Below, one piece after another: positions 43,933 through 53,208 of a stretch of DNA of 64,000 bases. The notes beneath the pieces were generated by a model, which was not told the origin of the DNA, did no database searches, and was given only the letters and a program-made list of their open reading frames with translations. The position numbers were made by a program, and so were the translations under genes. The stretch spans positions 3,167,001 to 3,231,000 of the forward strand of contig NC_016791.1 in NCBI RefSeq assembly GCF_000244875.1. The letters run 5' to 3'. The stretch comes from Clostridium sp. BNL1100. GTDB taxonomy: Bacteria; Bacillota; Clostridia; Acetivibrionales; DSM-1351. The first letter of the stretch is position 1; every line of letters starts with the position of its first letter.

Positions 43933-45648
43933 TTACGGATTTGTATGAAATAGCACTTGTGCAGACTGCCTTGAGAAAAAATCTTCAATTATCTCTCTGA
44001 TATTAAATCCTAACTGTAAATTATTTATCTCATGGCGACTAAAGTAACCTAGTCCTGCACCCTCATTCAGTTTAACCTCTGAAATATCCAAATCCATTTT
44101 CATATGATAAACGAATTGCAAATGCTCCTCTTCCTCGTCGTTATAATGGTAATTGCAGTAGAATGTGAAATCAGATATATCCAGATTAAGTTCTTCCATC
44201 AGCTCACGCCTGATAGCTTCCTCAGGAGTCTCACCACACTCTTTTCCGCCTCCAAATAGTACCCATGTTCCGGGGTACTTTATTTTTGGATTACAGTCCC
44301 TGTGGTGAAGAAGGAGCTTTCCCTGTGAGTCTTCAATTATTATGGCTGTTCCAATTTTATGTATTTTGCTATTTTCTGACGCACAGGCCTTTTCGTATAT
44401 TATGTCAATAAAGCAAAGGGGACTATCAGCATTGGGACTGCCTCCCTGACTGTATGAATCCACCACGCAATTTCCAAAACACCTCTTTGAATAGTGATTA
44501 CACTCCAAACACTTTGAACTTTTGTTTATGCTAAGATTTCTGTATACATTCCAGCGGGAAGAATCAAGCCATATATCAATGAAATTTCCTTCTGACAGAT
44601 TACCTGCAGTAAACAATATTTTGGCGGGGGTATTCTCTGTCTCATTGGCAGGTGAGACCACACAGCCGTATACTTCTCCGAAGGGGGATATTGCAGCAAC
44701 TTCTATCCCTGCTGCACAGCTTTTATTATTAAGTAATGAGGATGGAAATTTCTCAGATAAATCAGGGGCTTCAATAATGTCATAATAGGTTTGTATTCTA
44801 ACCTTGCATTTCTTACGAAGCTCCGTTACTTTTGAAACAACAGAATACATATCAGCAGGTAAAAGCGGTGTGCCGTACCCAGAGCCGTCAGCCCTGCCAG
44901 AAACCCGCAGAGGGGCAAGATTGACACCATCAATCCCCATTTCATCTGCCAAAGCAACAATTTTCTCTAGCTGGTCTCTGTTTTCCCTGCATATGACACT
45001 GTTTATTTTCAAGGTTATATTCCCAACTTTTTTTAATTGTCTTATGGTGTTGGTTATTGCCTTGAAGGTTCCCTTCCCCCGGGACTTATCGTTATATTCT
45101 TCTGTACCGTCAAGACTTATTATAACTATCCTTATACCCGACTGACCTATTCTCTCTATTAGTTCATCACTCCACACACCGTTAGTACCCAGTGAAATAA
45201 AAAAGTTCTTATCCTTTATATATTTGACTATTTCAAAAAAATCCGGATGAAGTGTGGGTTCACCACCTGTAAGCCTGATTTCAAAGGTTCCCGCTTTATA
45301 CAGTTCGTCTATAAGTCTGAAAATCTGCTCTTTCCCAAGTTCCTTAGAGAAATCATTCCGGCTGTTGTTGTAACAGTACACACATTTAAGATTACAGCGT
45401 CTGGTTATTTCAAAATAGACCTTTGAAGGAGCCGATAAGCAGTCTGAAGGCAAGGATTCCCGGTCTTTTTGTGGCCTGAATATTGTAAACAAGGGGGTAT
45501 TGTTTTCATCAAAAAGATATTTGAATTCATCTGAATTATGCTCCAAGATGCTCCGATACTGCAATTCAGTTAAGTATGATGTTGAGCCGGTCAAGCTATC
45601 AAACAACATAGCCCCTTCTTTTTCTTCACGAATCTTATATGTTTTCAT
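43933..45648 (-). CDS. Radical SAM-SPASM protein fused to a Nudix hydrolase domain
   Basis: 571 residues. Residues 1-~75 look like a small PqqD/RRE-type domain (AMLFDSLTGSTSYLTELQY). The radical SAM core begins at ~85 with CNLKCVYC and LTGGEPTLHPDF. A SPASM-like cysteine-rich region follows (SCAAGIE, YGCVV, KCLECNHYSKRCFGNC, ~320-420). The last ~140 residues are a Nudix domain: the box G-x5-E-x7-R-E-L-M-E-E-x-N-L is intact except that the final Gly is Asn. SPASM enzymes usually modify peptides; a Nudix domain hydrolyses nucleoside-diphosphate-type bonds, so the combination is unusual. It is transcribed between two other radical SAM genes with a 1-base gap upstream. Confidence 0.92.
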   Translation of the reverse strand: MKTYKIREEKEGAMLFDSLTGSTSYLTELQYRSILEHNSDEFKYLFDENNTPLFTIFRPQKDRESLPSDCLSAPSKVYFEITRRCNLKCVYCYNNSRNDFSKELGKEQIFRLIDELYKAGTFEIRLTGGEPTLHPDFFEIVKYIKDKNFFISLGTNGVWSDELIERIGQSGIRIVIISLDGTEEYNDKSRGKGTFKAITNTIRQLKKVGNITLKINSVICRENRDQLEKIVALADEMGIDGVNLAPLRVSGRADGSGYGTPLLPADMYSVVSKVTELRKKCKVRIQTYYDIIEAPDLSEKFPSSLLNNKSCAAGIEVAAISPFGEVYGCVVSPANETENTPAKILFTAGNLSEGNFIDIWLDSSRWNVYRNLSINKSSKCLECNHYSKRCFGNCVVDSYSQGGSPNADSPLCFIDIIYEKACASENSKIHKIGTAIIIEDSQGKLLLHHRDCNPKIKYPGTWVLFGGGKECGETPEEAIRRELMEELNLDISDFTFYCNYHYNDEEEEHLQFVYHMKMDLDISEVKLNEGAGLGYFSRHEINNLQLGFNIREIIEDFFSRQSAQVLFHTNP

Positions 45649-45649
45649 A

Positions 45650-46633
45650 TTATTTATTCCTACTGTTTAAAATATAATTTATCTGATTCTCACTCTTTAC
45701 TGAATCAGATAATAAGGGCTGACAATATGTACAATTTCCGCAAGGAAGGTTATTTGTAAAATCAACCAGTTCAGGCTTATTTTCAATCTGTGAGGAGCGT
45801 ATTTTGGCCAATTTTTCACCATGCCATATTTCCTGAATTGACTGTTTCTTCAAATCTCCCAAAACCAGGGTCCTGTCCATTTCCGGACCTTTAAACAGCT
45901 CATTGAAACAGACTACAACCTCCCCGTTGGTATCAACATTGAACCTTCCCCAGTGGACATGGCATGCAACAACCTTGTTATTCTTGATTTTATCTTCTAT
46001 GAGACTGTTATATGAATGATAAGACCTTACAAAAATATCGTCGGCATAACCGGTTTTTTCCCAATATGACAGGAAACTTTGGTCGTATTCCTTATCATCG
46101 CTTTCAACACGGCTTAATAAAAACCTTGTACTCAAGTGATTGTCATTGATATATTTATGCATGTACTCTATGTTTTCCTTAACCAGCTCAAAAGCATCCA
46201 CGCCTTTTGTTTCTTTATAGTCCATTGAATCTATACTGTTAACTGAAACTTCCACAACACTGCACTTTGAAACCACTGTTTCAAGCAGCTTCTTATCTGT
46301 TGTAACAGCATTAGTAAATATCCAGGTTATGATTCCCTTTGAGTGGGTATACTCAACCGCTTCAATCAGATTTTCCCACATCAGCGGTTCTCCCACAGAA
46401 TGAATACGAAGGGTACAGTGTGGATATGCTGCTACTTCATCCGCAATTTTCTTAAATACCTCCAAGCTCATAGAACCGCTTCCAAATTTCTCTTTTCTTT
46501 CACTTATTGCCGTAATGCCTATCGGGCAGTGTACACAGTTTGCTGAACATTCACCCTTGAATATACAAACATTGATTATATTGGGAAACTGATATTGCTC
46601 TTCGGATGAAAATCCTGCCGGTAAATTAATCAT
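45650..46633 (-). CDS. Radical SAM protein with SPASM-like C-terminal cysteines
   Basis: 327 residues. The cluster motif is CSANCVHC near residue 32, followed by the SVGEPLMW segment that replaces the usual GGEP. A second cysteine set near the end (CHVHWGRFNVDTNGEVVVC, then CGNCTYC) indicates auxiliary Fe-S binding as in SPASM/twitch proteins. The start has a perfect AGGAGG at 5 bases. First of three consecutive radical SAM genes and 68 bases after the GH94 gene. No substrate or precursor peptide gene is recognisable beside it. Confidence 0.9.
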   Translation of the reverse strand: MINLPAGFSSEEQYQFPNIINVCIFKGECSANCVHCPIGITAISERKEKFGSGSMSLEVFKKIADEVAAYPHCTLRIHSVGEPLMWENLIEAVEYTHSKGIITWIFTNAVTTDKKLLETVVSKCSVVEVSVNSIDSMDYKETKGVDAFELVKENIEYMHKYINDNHLSTRFLLSRVESDDKEYDQSFLSYWEKTGYADDIFVRSYHSYNSLIEDKIKNNKVVACHVHWGRFNVDTNGEVVVCFNELFKGPEMDRTLVLGDLKKQSIQEIWHGEKLAKIRSSQIENKPELVDFTNNLPCGNCTYCQPLLSDSVKSENQINYILNSRNK

Positions 46634-46701
46634 AATAACCTCCTAAATTTAAATATTTATTTTTTGAATTATTAGCCATACAATTTACAAACTTATTTAT
46701 T

Positions 46702-49092
46702 TCAACCCATAATTACCTGGACAGCATTTACGGCCTCCATATAATCCAGCGGGATAAGGCAGCTGTTCAATATGGTTTTACCGTTTATGCTAATTTTTTT
46801 TACACCTTTTTCTACACCACCGGGATTTTGTACAATAATATTCAGTTTCTTTCCTCTGAAATGTCTTACCATACTGAATTCTTTCCATTCCGATGGAATG
46901 CATGGATCAATAATTAATCCGTTGTAGTCAGCTTTAACTCCCAAAATTCCTTCAACTACGGCAGTCATTATAGATGAAGCGGAACCTGTCAACCAGTGTC
47001 CATGAGATCTGCCGTGGTTCGGGCTTTCCAGTCCGTCAACAAACTGACTGTAAACATATGGCTCTGTATTGCGTAAATCAGCCGAGTCGTTTTGAGCTGC
47101 CGGATTAGTACTGTTATAGTAATCCCATGCACGGTTTCCGTGACCCATCATAGCTTCTGCCTGGATAATCCACGCTTCCGCCATTAAAAATATGCTGGCA
47201 TTTTCCTTTATTCCGGGTGGATATAAGCTCATAAGGAATATTGGCGGTCCAACCGTCTTTGTTGCTGGATAGAAAAGCATTGCACCGTATTTGGTTTTGA
47301 GGATATTGTGTACTTTGTCTAATGCTTCTTCGGCCTGGTCATGTGTCGCAACACCGCTAATAACTGACCAGGTTTGTGGATTCAGCCACAAAGCAGCTTC
47401 CTTACTTTTAGATGAACCAATTACCTGGTTGTCCCCTGTAAAGGCTCTTATAAACTGGCCGTCCTCCCAACAATACTTCTGTAGACTGTCATATAGTTTT
47501 TCTCTGTTCTTTTCCGCCCAATCCGCATCCTCGCAGTTCCCCTTACTCAGTGCAATTTTTTTGAATTCACATATTGCCAGATAAAGCTGAAAGGAGGCAA
47601 AAACAGATTCTCCCTTCTCTCCAAGCCTCAGACAGTCGTTCCAGTCTGTATCAATGCCCAGTACCAGATTATGCTGACCCAATCTTTCAAGGCTAAACTC
47701 TAGTGCCTTTTTTAGATGCCCGTAAACAGTATCTTCGCCTTTGTCGGAGTAGGGAATAATCTTGTCGACAAAATCAAGCTCACCGCTTTCCTTTATGTAT
47801 TGGGGAACAGCTTGAAACAGCCAAAGTGCATCATCACAGCGATATTCCTTATAGCCCGTCTTATCCTGATACTCTGAAGAACCCGGAACCGGTTCGGCCC
47901 CGGGCTTATGGTCAAACCTGACAAGAGGAAGAGCTCCTCCGTTTGATACCTGCCCCGACAACATTGTAACCAATCTTTCACCTGCAAGCTTACTGTCAAG
48001 ATGCATAATGCTCTGAATATCTGCCATTGTATCCCTGTAACCAAAGCCATTTCTCAGGCTTGAGTAAATAAGGGAAGCTGTCCTGGACCAGAAGGTATTC
48101 ACAAAGCATTCATAGCTGTGCCATACATTCATCATATTGTTAAAGGCGGAATCAGGCGTTTTTACCTGAAATACTTCCAGCTTACCATGCCAATAAGCCT
48201 TTAACTGTGCCAGTTCTTCTTCAACCACTCCTCCGACATTGTAATGCTTTACCTTCATTTCAGCCGTCTCTTCATTACCCTCCCCAAGAATAAAAACGAT
48301 TTCCTTCTCGCTACCGGGTAATAAATCCAAATCTATTTGAAGAGAACCGCAGGAGTTCCCGGTATAATTTAACGAGTTACTGCAGTATCCATTGGTCAAT
48401 GCCAAAGGATTACTGTACGACCCGTAGAATCCTACAAATTTTTCTCTTGAACCATCATATCCTGAAACCTTTACTCCGCCGCTGGTGGCAAAGAACCGAA
48501 AAACCCTTTCCTCAGCCAGTTCTTTTAGTGATTGTAGTATGTAGTTGTCCTTAAAATATGTACGGCTTAGAAACCGGGTGTACTGGATATTCTCCATATC
48601 CAGCATGGAATTATTATCACTTGTAAACTCTGCATAGCTGAAAACAGATATTTTCCGTCTTTTTGTATCATTGTTCCTTATTTTAAAATGCCAGACCTCG
48701 TGGTTTTGACCCAACGGAACATAGTAAAGCGTCTCGGAAGAAATTTTGGCATAGTCTGAAGAAATAATCGTATAAGCTGTACCGTGCCGACAAACTGATT
48801 TATAGTTACTCAAGTCCTTACCTGTCGGCTGCCAGGAAGCTGACCAGTAATCTCCCGAATCCTGATCCTTTATGTAAATAAACCTACCCGGCATATTCTG
48901 TGTAACTGCGTTGAACCGAAAACGTAAAATTCGCCCCTCGGAGCCGGATTTCACGAAGCTGTATCCGGCTGCATTATTAGTTATTAAAGCCCCATATTCC
49001 ATCGATCCTAAATAATTTGACCATGGAGTAGGTGTATCAGGTCTTGTGATAACATATTCCTTATTAAAATCATCAAAATAACCGTATTTCAT
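46702..49092 (-). CDS. GH94 disaccharide phosphorylase (chitobiose/cellobiose type)
   Basis: 796 residues from ATG 49092 (AAGG 8 bases upstream; upstream in-frame codons precede this site). The N-terminal pattern KYGYFDDFNKEYVITRPDTP and DSGDYWSASWQP, the catalytic Asp in DTDWNDCLRLGE, and the C-terminal YNGLIIDPCIPSEW mark a GH94 inverting phosphorylase. From memory the N-terminal half resembles N,N'-diacetylchitobiose phosphorylase more than cellobiose phosphorylase, but specificity cannot be fixed by eye; cellobionate and laminaribiose enzymes are alternatives. It is cytoplasmic (no signal peptide) and converts a disaccharide plus phosphate to a sugar-1-phosphate. A consensus promoter precedes it, and the radical SAM genes follow. 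Confidence 0.9.
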   Translation of the reverse strand: MKYGYFDDFNKEYVITRPDTPTPWSNYLGSMEYGALITNNAAGYSFVKSGSEGRILRFRFNAVTQNMPGRFIYIKDQDSGDYWSASWQPTGKDLSNYKSVCRHGTAYTIISSDYAKISSETLYYVPLGQNHEVWHFKIRNNDTKRRKISVFSYAEFTSDNNSMLDMENIQYTRFLSRTYFKDNYILQSLKELAEERVFRFFATSGGVKVSGYDGSREKFVGFYGSYSNPLALTNGYCSNSLNYTGNSCGSLQIDLDLLPGSEKEIVFILGEGNEETAEMKVKHYNVGGVVEEELAQLKAYWHGKLEVFQVKTPDSAFNNMMNVWHSYECFVNTFWSRTASLIYSSLRNGFGYRDTMADIQSIMHLDSKLAGERLVTMLSGQVSNGGALPLVRFDHKPGAEPVPGSSEYQDKTGYKEYRCDDALWLFQAVPQYIKESGELDFVDKIIPYSDKGEDTVYGHLKKALEFSLERLGQHNLVLGIDTDWNDCLRLGEKGESVFASFQLYLAICEFKKIALSKGNCEDADWAEKNREKLYDSLQKYCWEDGQFIRAFTGDNQVIGSSKSKEAALWLNPQTWSVISGVATHDQAEEALDKVHNILKTKYGAMLFYPATKTVGPPIFLMSLYPPGIKENASIFLMAEAWIIQAEAMMGHGNRAWDYYNSTNPAAQNDSADLRNTEPYVYSQFVDGLESPNHGRSHGHWLTGSASSIMTAVVEGILGVKADYNGLIIDPCIPSEWKEFSMVRHFRGKKLNIIVQNPGGVEKGVKKISINGKTILNSCLIPLDYMEAVNAVQVIMG

Positions 49093-49127
49093 AAACATCC
49101 TTTTACATTTTATATTATTTTTACCAT

Positions 49128-49167
49128 TAATACGTATTATTTTATATTTATGTAAGAAATGTGTCAA
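49128..49167 (-). promoter_or_regulatory. Strong sigma-A promoter with palindrome upstream of the GH94 gene
   Basis: On the minus strand TTGACA (49162-49167), a 17-base spacer and TAAAAT (49139-49144) match the consensus closely. The 12-bp palindrome TAATACGTATTA (49128-49139) abuts the -10 on its downstream side, a position suited to a sugar-responsive repressor. The promoter call is good; the operator role is inferred. Confidence 0.7.
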
Positions 49168-49228
49168 TTATTATAATATTTTAATATATTACATTTTTTA
49201 TAAAATTGAATTGAAAAGAAGGGCAGAT

Positions 49229-49268
49229 AAAAAACCCCCTACCGCATTTACATTATGCGATAGGAGGT
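49229..49268 (-). terminator. Terminator after the FtsX-type permease gene
   Basis: Read on the minus strand, CCTCCTATCGCAT and ATGCGGTAGGGGG form a stem (one mismatch) around AATGTAA, followed by TTTTTT. It ends the leftward ABC transporter operon just upstream of the GH94 promoter. Confidence 0.85.
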
Positions 49269-49288
49269 ATCTTTTTGAGGTTTTATTC

Positions 49289-52200
49289 CTATTCCACCGA
49301 CTTCAGTGATTCTATCATGTCGATTGTCTGCAACTTGAAATAAGTTACTACTTGCATTACCACAGAGAATATTACCGTGAGCAATGCCGCAAGTATAAAG
49401 CTAAGCCATTTTATTTTTTTGAATAACACCATTGAGTTTTCTCCGATTACGTCAATTACCAAACCGTGGATATAAATTCCCAATATCAGACCCACCCCAA
49501 TACTTATTAATGTAAGTATAAAGGCTTCACGGTAAATATAACCGTTTGTTTCTTCGTCAGTAAAACCCAGTACTTTTAGTGTTGCAATTTCACGGGTTCG
49601 CTCGCTTATATTGATGGATGTCAGGTTATAAAGAACGATAATCGCTAAAAGCGAGGCGACTACCACAATCAACAGAATTATACTGTTAAGGCTTTCGTTA
49701 CTGTCAAGAACCTTCTTTATCAAGTCCCCGTTAAACACCACATTTAAGACCATGCCGCTGTCAATAAGCTTTTCTGCAAAAGCCTTTGCATCTGTTTTAT
49801 GATTTGACACAATGGCGTTATAGGATGCAGCTTTACCAAAAATTTTATTGTACATTTGATTGTTCATATAAATATAATCCGCTGTATAGTTTTCTGCCAC
49901 GCCACTAACGGTCAACTTATAAGAATTATTTTCAGCATCTTTTACGGTAATGGTATCGCCTTTTCCGGCATTATATGCCTCAGACAGTTTTTTCGTAATA
50001 ATGACTCCGCTATCATTGAGGGTTAAATGATTCCCATCAGAAGGAGTTTTCAAGTTAAAATATTTATAAAAAACATCCTCATTAGCAGGTACTATTAAAA
50101 AAGCATCGTATGTTTTATTCTTGGATTCACATTTTAAGGCAGTCTGTTTAAGTAAAAGTGGCTCTTGTATTTGCTCCCTTGTTAAAAGATTTTCCAAGTC
50201 ACCTTGTATATTTTTAATTTCATCTTTTAAAATAAACATATTATCATAACGAAAAATTTCACCATACTGTTTTTCCGCCACACCATTCATGCTGTCCCTC
50301 AGACCAAATCCTACAAGAAGGAGGGCCGTACACCCCGCTACTCCAACAATTGTCATAAAGGCTCTCTTTTTATACCTGAACATATTTCTCAAAGTTACCT
50401 TCCAGGTAAAGGACAAGCGGCTCCACAGTGGTTTGATTCTTTCCAGAACAATCGTTTTACCGTTTTTTGGGGGAGCCGGGCGCATTAATGCTGATGGCTT
50501 CTGCTTAAGCTCTTTGTTACATGAAATGACCGTTACTATACTCATAAGGGCAAAGGTAATAAGTAAAATTACCGAAAATGTTCCCATGCTGTATTTAATA
50601 ACAAGTGGCGGCAGATTAAACCGGAATGTTGAGTAAATCAACGGAGGAATAATCCCGCAGCCTGTAAAAAATCCTACAACAGCTCCCAATACTGAAGCAG
50701 ACAGTACGTAGAACAGGTATGTTGATATTATACTGCCATCTTTGTACCCCAGTGAGGTTAATGTACCCAACTCGCTTCTTTCTTCCTCTATCATTCTGAC
50801 CATTGAGTTTGATGCCATCAGCATTACAATTAGTATGAAAAAGAATGGAAATAGTGCTGCAACCGAAGTAACCACGTCGATACCTGATTTTAATTCACTG
50901 TAACCCCCGGCCGCCTCTCTGCCAAATATATGCCATTTGGGTTTTTCAATATCAGATACGTCTTTTTGTGCATCTGTTATCTTTGCCTGTGCATCTGTTA
51001 TTTCTGTATTAAATTTCTCTAGGTTTTTATTGTACTCTGCATACCCGTCCTTCAATTTCTTATCATTCTCGGCTAATTCAATTTTACCCTGTTCTATTTT
51101 TCTTTTAGCCTTAGCGATTTCGCTGTTGTAGGTACTGATACCTTTATCCAACTTTGCTTCCTGAGTGGTTAAGGTAGTTATTGATTCCTTTAGCTTTAGC
51201 AAGCCTTTTTGCATTTCGGAATATTGATTTATAGTGGCATTGAGTCGGATATATTCCTGACTTTCAACGGGAAGCTGGCTTAGCTGTGCTTTCATTGTCC
51301 CAATGGCGGAATTCAGCTCATTGATTTTAGTGTCTACTTCTTCTTTTTTTATTTTATTTTGATTAAGTGCATTATTTATATCCTTCCAACCCGTCGATAT
51401 TTTTTCTTTTGCCGAAGCAAACTCTGCATTTTGCTTTTCGGTATTTTTTTTCAGTTTTGCCTCGTTGGCAATAAGTTCAGCTTTTCCTTTTTCCAGTTTC
51501 CCGGCATTTTCATCAAGGGTAGCTTTTGCATCTGCCAGCTTCTTTTCACCCTTTTCCTTTTCATCATTTAATTTCGTTTCATTTTTCCTTATTTCACTGT
51601 CAGCTTTCGTATAAATTTCCTGATATCTTGCATTTTCTCTGTCTGACTTTATTTTCAGAAGTTCGTCTTTTAGTTTTGAGCTTTCAGTATCATACTCTTT
51701 AGAATATGCTGCTGTTTTCCCCGTGCCTGCTGCAATAAGATATATTTCCGTATATGCATCAATAATAAAATTATCCTTGTTTATAAAAATAAATGACGAC
51801 AGTTTTCCGTCACCTATAGTGGTGTTTCCGTAATCTTCAGCAAGATACAGCACCGATTGTACTGTGCCAGTAACGGTATATTCCTTGTTTTTTAGCTTTT
51901 TGCCCGTATCGCTTGTAATTTTTATTTTGTCCCCTGTTTTATAGGTTTTACTGTCTGCAATACACTCGTCATCTTTTTGAGGCATTCTGCCGTCCACAAG
52001 CTTCAAGTTATTAACCCCGGCTTCTATTGCGTGAACACGGATAGCTTTATCCTGTTCCAAAACATCCAGGGAATAGCTTGGTATGACTGCATTTACATTT
52101 TTAAGTTTCTTAATTGCACTAACATCTTGATCAGTCAAACCTAATGTACTGACTACTTTAAAGTCCAAAAGATTGTTTTCTTTATAATATTTATCCGCTA

Positions 52201-52342
52201 TGTCTGTAATATCAGGTGTGGTGGCTTGTATTCCGGCAAAAAAGCCAACACCTATCATGACTATAATAAAAAGGGATATATACCTTCCAAAGGATTTCTT
52301 TATTTTTTTAAGAGTGTTTTTATACAGCAAATTAATCACCAC
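49289..52342 (-). CDS. FtsX/MacB-type ABC permease with long extracellular coiled coil
   Basis: 1,017 residues. One N-terminal membrane helix (~20-40) and three further helices around 490-630 in the first half, then a second permease block with helices near 680, 890-1000. Between ~230 and ~480 lies a long Lys/Glu-rich coiled coil that should project outside the membrane. The two duplicated FtsX domains with LGTLTSLGYKDGS- and IATLKVLGFTDEE-type loops mark the family, which works with a LolD/MacB-type ATPase. Its start overlaps the ATPase stop by 7 bases. Such transporters act in antibiotic resistance, lipoprotein handling or signalling. The adjacent TetR gene points to inducible drug or peptide export. 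Confidence 0.9.
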   Translation of the reverse strand: MVINLLYKNTLKKIKKSFGRYISLFIIVMIGVGFFAGIQATTPDITDIADKYYKENNLLDFKVVSTLGLTDQDVSAIKKLKNVNAVIPSYSLDVLEQDKAIRVHAIEAGVNNLKLVDGRMPQKDDECIADSKTYKTGDKIKITSDTGKKLKNKEYTVTGTVQSVLYLAEDYGNTTIGDGKLSSFIFINKDNFIIDAYTEIYLIAAGTGKTAAYSKEYDTESSKLKDELLKIKSDRENARYQEIYTKADSEIRKNETKLNDEKEKGEKKLADAKATLDENAGKLEKGKAELIANEAKLKKNTEKQNAEFASAKEKISTGWKDINNALNQNKIKKEEVDTKINELNSAIGTMKAQLSQLPVESQEYIRLNATINQYSEMQKGLLKLKESITTLTTQEAKLDKGISTYNSEIAKAKRKIEQGKIELAENDKKLKDGYAEYNKNLEKFNTEITDAQAKITDAQKDVSDIEKPKWHIFGREAAGGYSELKSGIDVVTSVAALFPFFFILIVMLMASNSMVRMIEEERSELGTLTSLGYKDGSIISTYLFYVLSASVLGAVVGFFTGCGIIPPLIYSTFRFNLPPLVIKYSMGTFSVILLITFALMSIVTVISCNKELKQKPSALMRPAPPKNGKTIVLERIKPLWSRLSFTWKVTLRNMFRYKKRAFMTIVGVAGCTALLLVGFGLRDSMNGVAEKQYGEIFRYDNMFILKDEIKNIQGDLENLLTREQIQEPLLLKQTALKCESKNKTYDAFLIVPANEDVFYKYFNLKTPSDGNHLTLNDSGVIITKKLSEAYNAGKGDTITVKDAENNSYKLTVSGVAENYTADYIYMNNQMYNKIFGKAASYNAIVSNHKTDAKAFAEKLIDSGMVLNVVFNGDLIKKVLDSNESLNSIILLIVVVASLLAIIVLYNLTSINISERTREIATLKVLGFTDEETNGYIYREAFILTLISIGVGLILGIYIHGLVIDVIGENSMVLFKKIKWLSFILAALLTVIFSVVMQVVTYFKLQTIDMIESLKSVE

Positions 52343-53037
52343 ACAATCTCTGCGGCTTTTTTAGGATTTTTGTTTCTAACAACATCCACCACCGTGCCGT
52401 TTTTTATTTTTATTATCTTATCTGCAATATCTGCAATAACTGCATTGTGAGTAATTAAAACTGTGGTCATACCCATTTCCTTACAAGTTTTTTGAAGAAG
52501 CTCAATAATCCGCTGACCTGTTACACTATCCAATGCACCTGTTGGTTCATCACACAAAAGCAGCTTTGGATTTTTTGCTATTGCTCTTGCTATAGCTACT
52601 CTCTGCTGCTCTCCCCCGGATAGCTGAGTTGGAAAACTGGACATACGTTCAGACAACCCCACCTGTTCCAAGACATTTTTAGGGTCAAGTGAAGCAGGGC
52701 ATATCTGACAGGCAAGTTCAACATTTTCAAGTGCAGTCAGATTCCCTACAAGATTATAAAACTGAAATACAAATCCTATATCTCTACGCCTGTAACTTAC
52801 AAGCTTTTTTTTATTGTATTTGTGTATTTCATTACCATCGACTATAATTTTACCGCCGCTGGGACTGTCCATTCCCCCTAGAAGATTTAAGACTGTCGTT
52901 TTACCTGCTCCTGACGGCCCAAGTATGACAACCAGCTCACCTTTTTCTATTGAAAAGGTACAACCGTCAACCGCCGTAATCTTTACATCACCTACTGCAT
53001 ATTCTTTCTTAATATTTTCAAACTTTATAAGCGCCAT
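52336..53037 (-). CDS. MacB/LolD-type ABC transporter ATPase
   Basis: 233 residues from ATG 53037 with GGAGG 6 bases upstream (an in-frame extension to 53073 lies ahead of that site). Walker [11 protein letters not shown] near 40, signature [14 protein letters not shown] near 138, Walker [12 protein letters not shown] and the switch His in LITHN. It is the energy subunit for the FtsX-type permease encoded directly downstream with overlapping ends. Expression is probably controlled by the divergently encoded TetR regulator. Confidence 0.95.
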   Translation of the reverse strand: MALIKFENIKKEYAVGDVKITAVDGCTFSIEKGELVVILGPSGAGKTTVLNLLGGMDSPSGGKIIVDGNEIHKYNKKKLVSYRRRDIGFVFQFYNLVGNLTALENVELACQICPASLDPKNVLEQVGLSERMSSFPTQLSGGEQQRVAIARAIAKNPKLLLCDEPTGALDSVTGQRIIELLQKTCKEMGMTTVLITHNAVIADIADKIIKIKNGTVVDVVRNKNPKKAAEIVW

Positions 53038-53057
53038 TTGCTGCCTCCGATTTATTA

Positions 53058-53116
53058 AACACTGTGTTGACAATCTAACTTGAATATATTATATTAACAG
53101 TGTGAAACTAATACAA
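53058..53116. promoter_or_regulatory. Overlapping divergent promoters and palindromes between ABC operon and tetR gene
   Basis: Rightward: TTGACA (53067-53072), 17 bases, TATATT (53090-53095). Leftward: TTGTAT (53111-53116 on the minus strand), 17 bases, TATAAT (53088-53093). The two -10 elements overlap. The palindrome AACACTGTGTT (53058-53068) touches the rightward -35, and a related half AACAGTGTG lies at 53097-53105. This is the usual layout for a TetR repressor controlling itself and the transporter. Confidence 0.65.
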
Positions 53117-53208
53117 CAATCAGAATTTTGATAAATGTAAGTTACCCGACAAATATTAAAAAAATGTTTAGAAAATAACAAATTTATTTTTTGGTACGGG
53201 AGGCACTT

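Noticed and set aside
46626-46679. A minus-strand 17-codon ORF (MANNSKNKYLNLGGYYD) just before the first radical SAM gene, resembling a RiPP precursor.
   Set aside because: It has no ribosome binding site, and its Leu-Gly-Gly is simply the AGGAGG site of the radical SAM gene read as codons. Its stop lies inside that gene.
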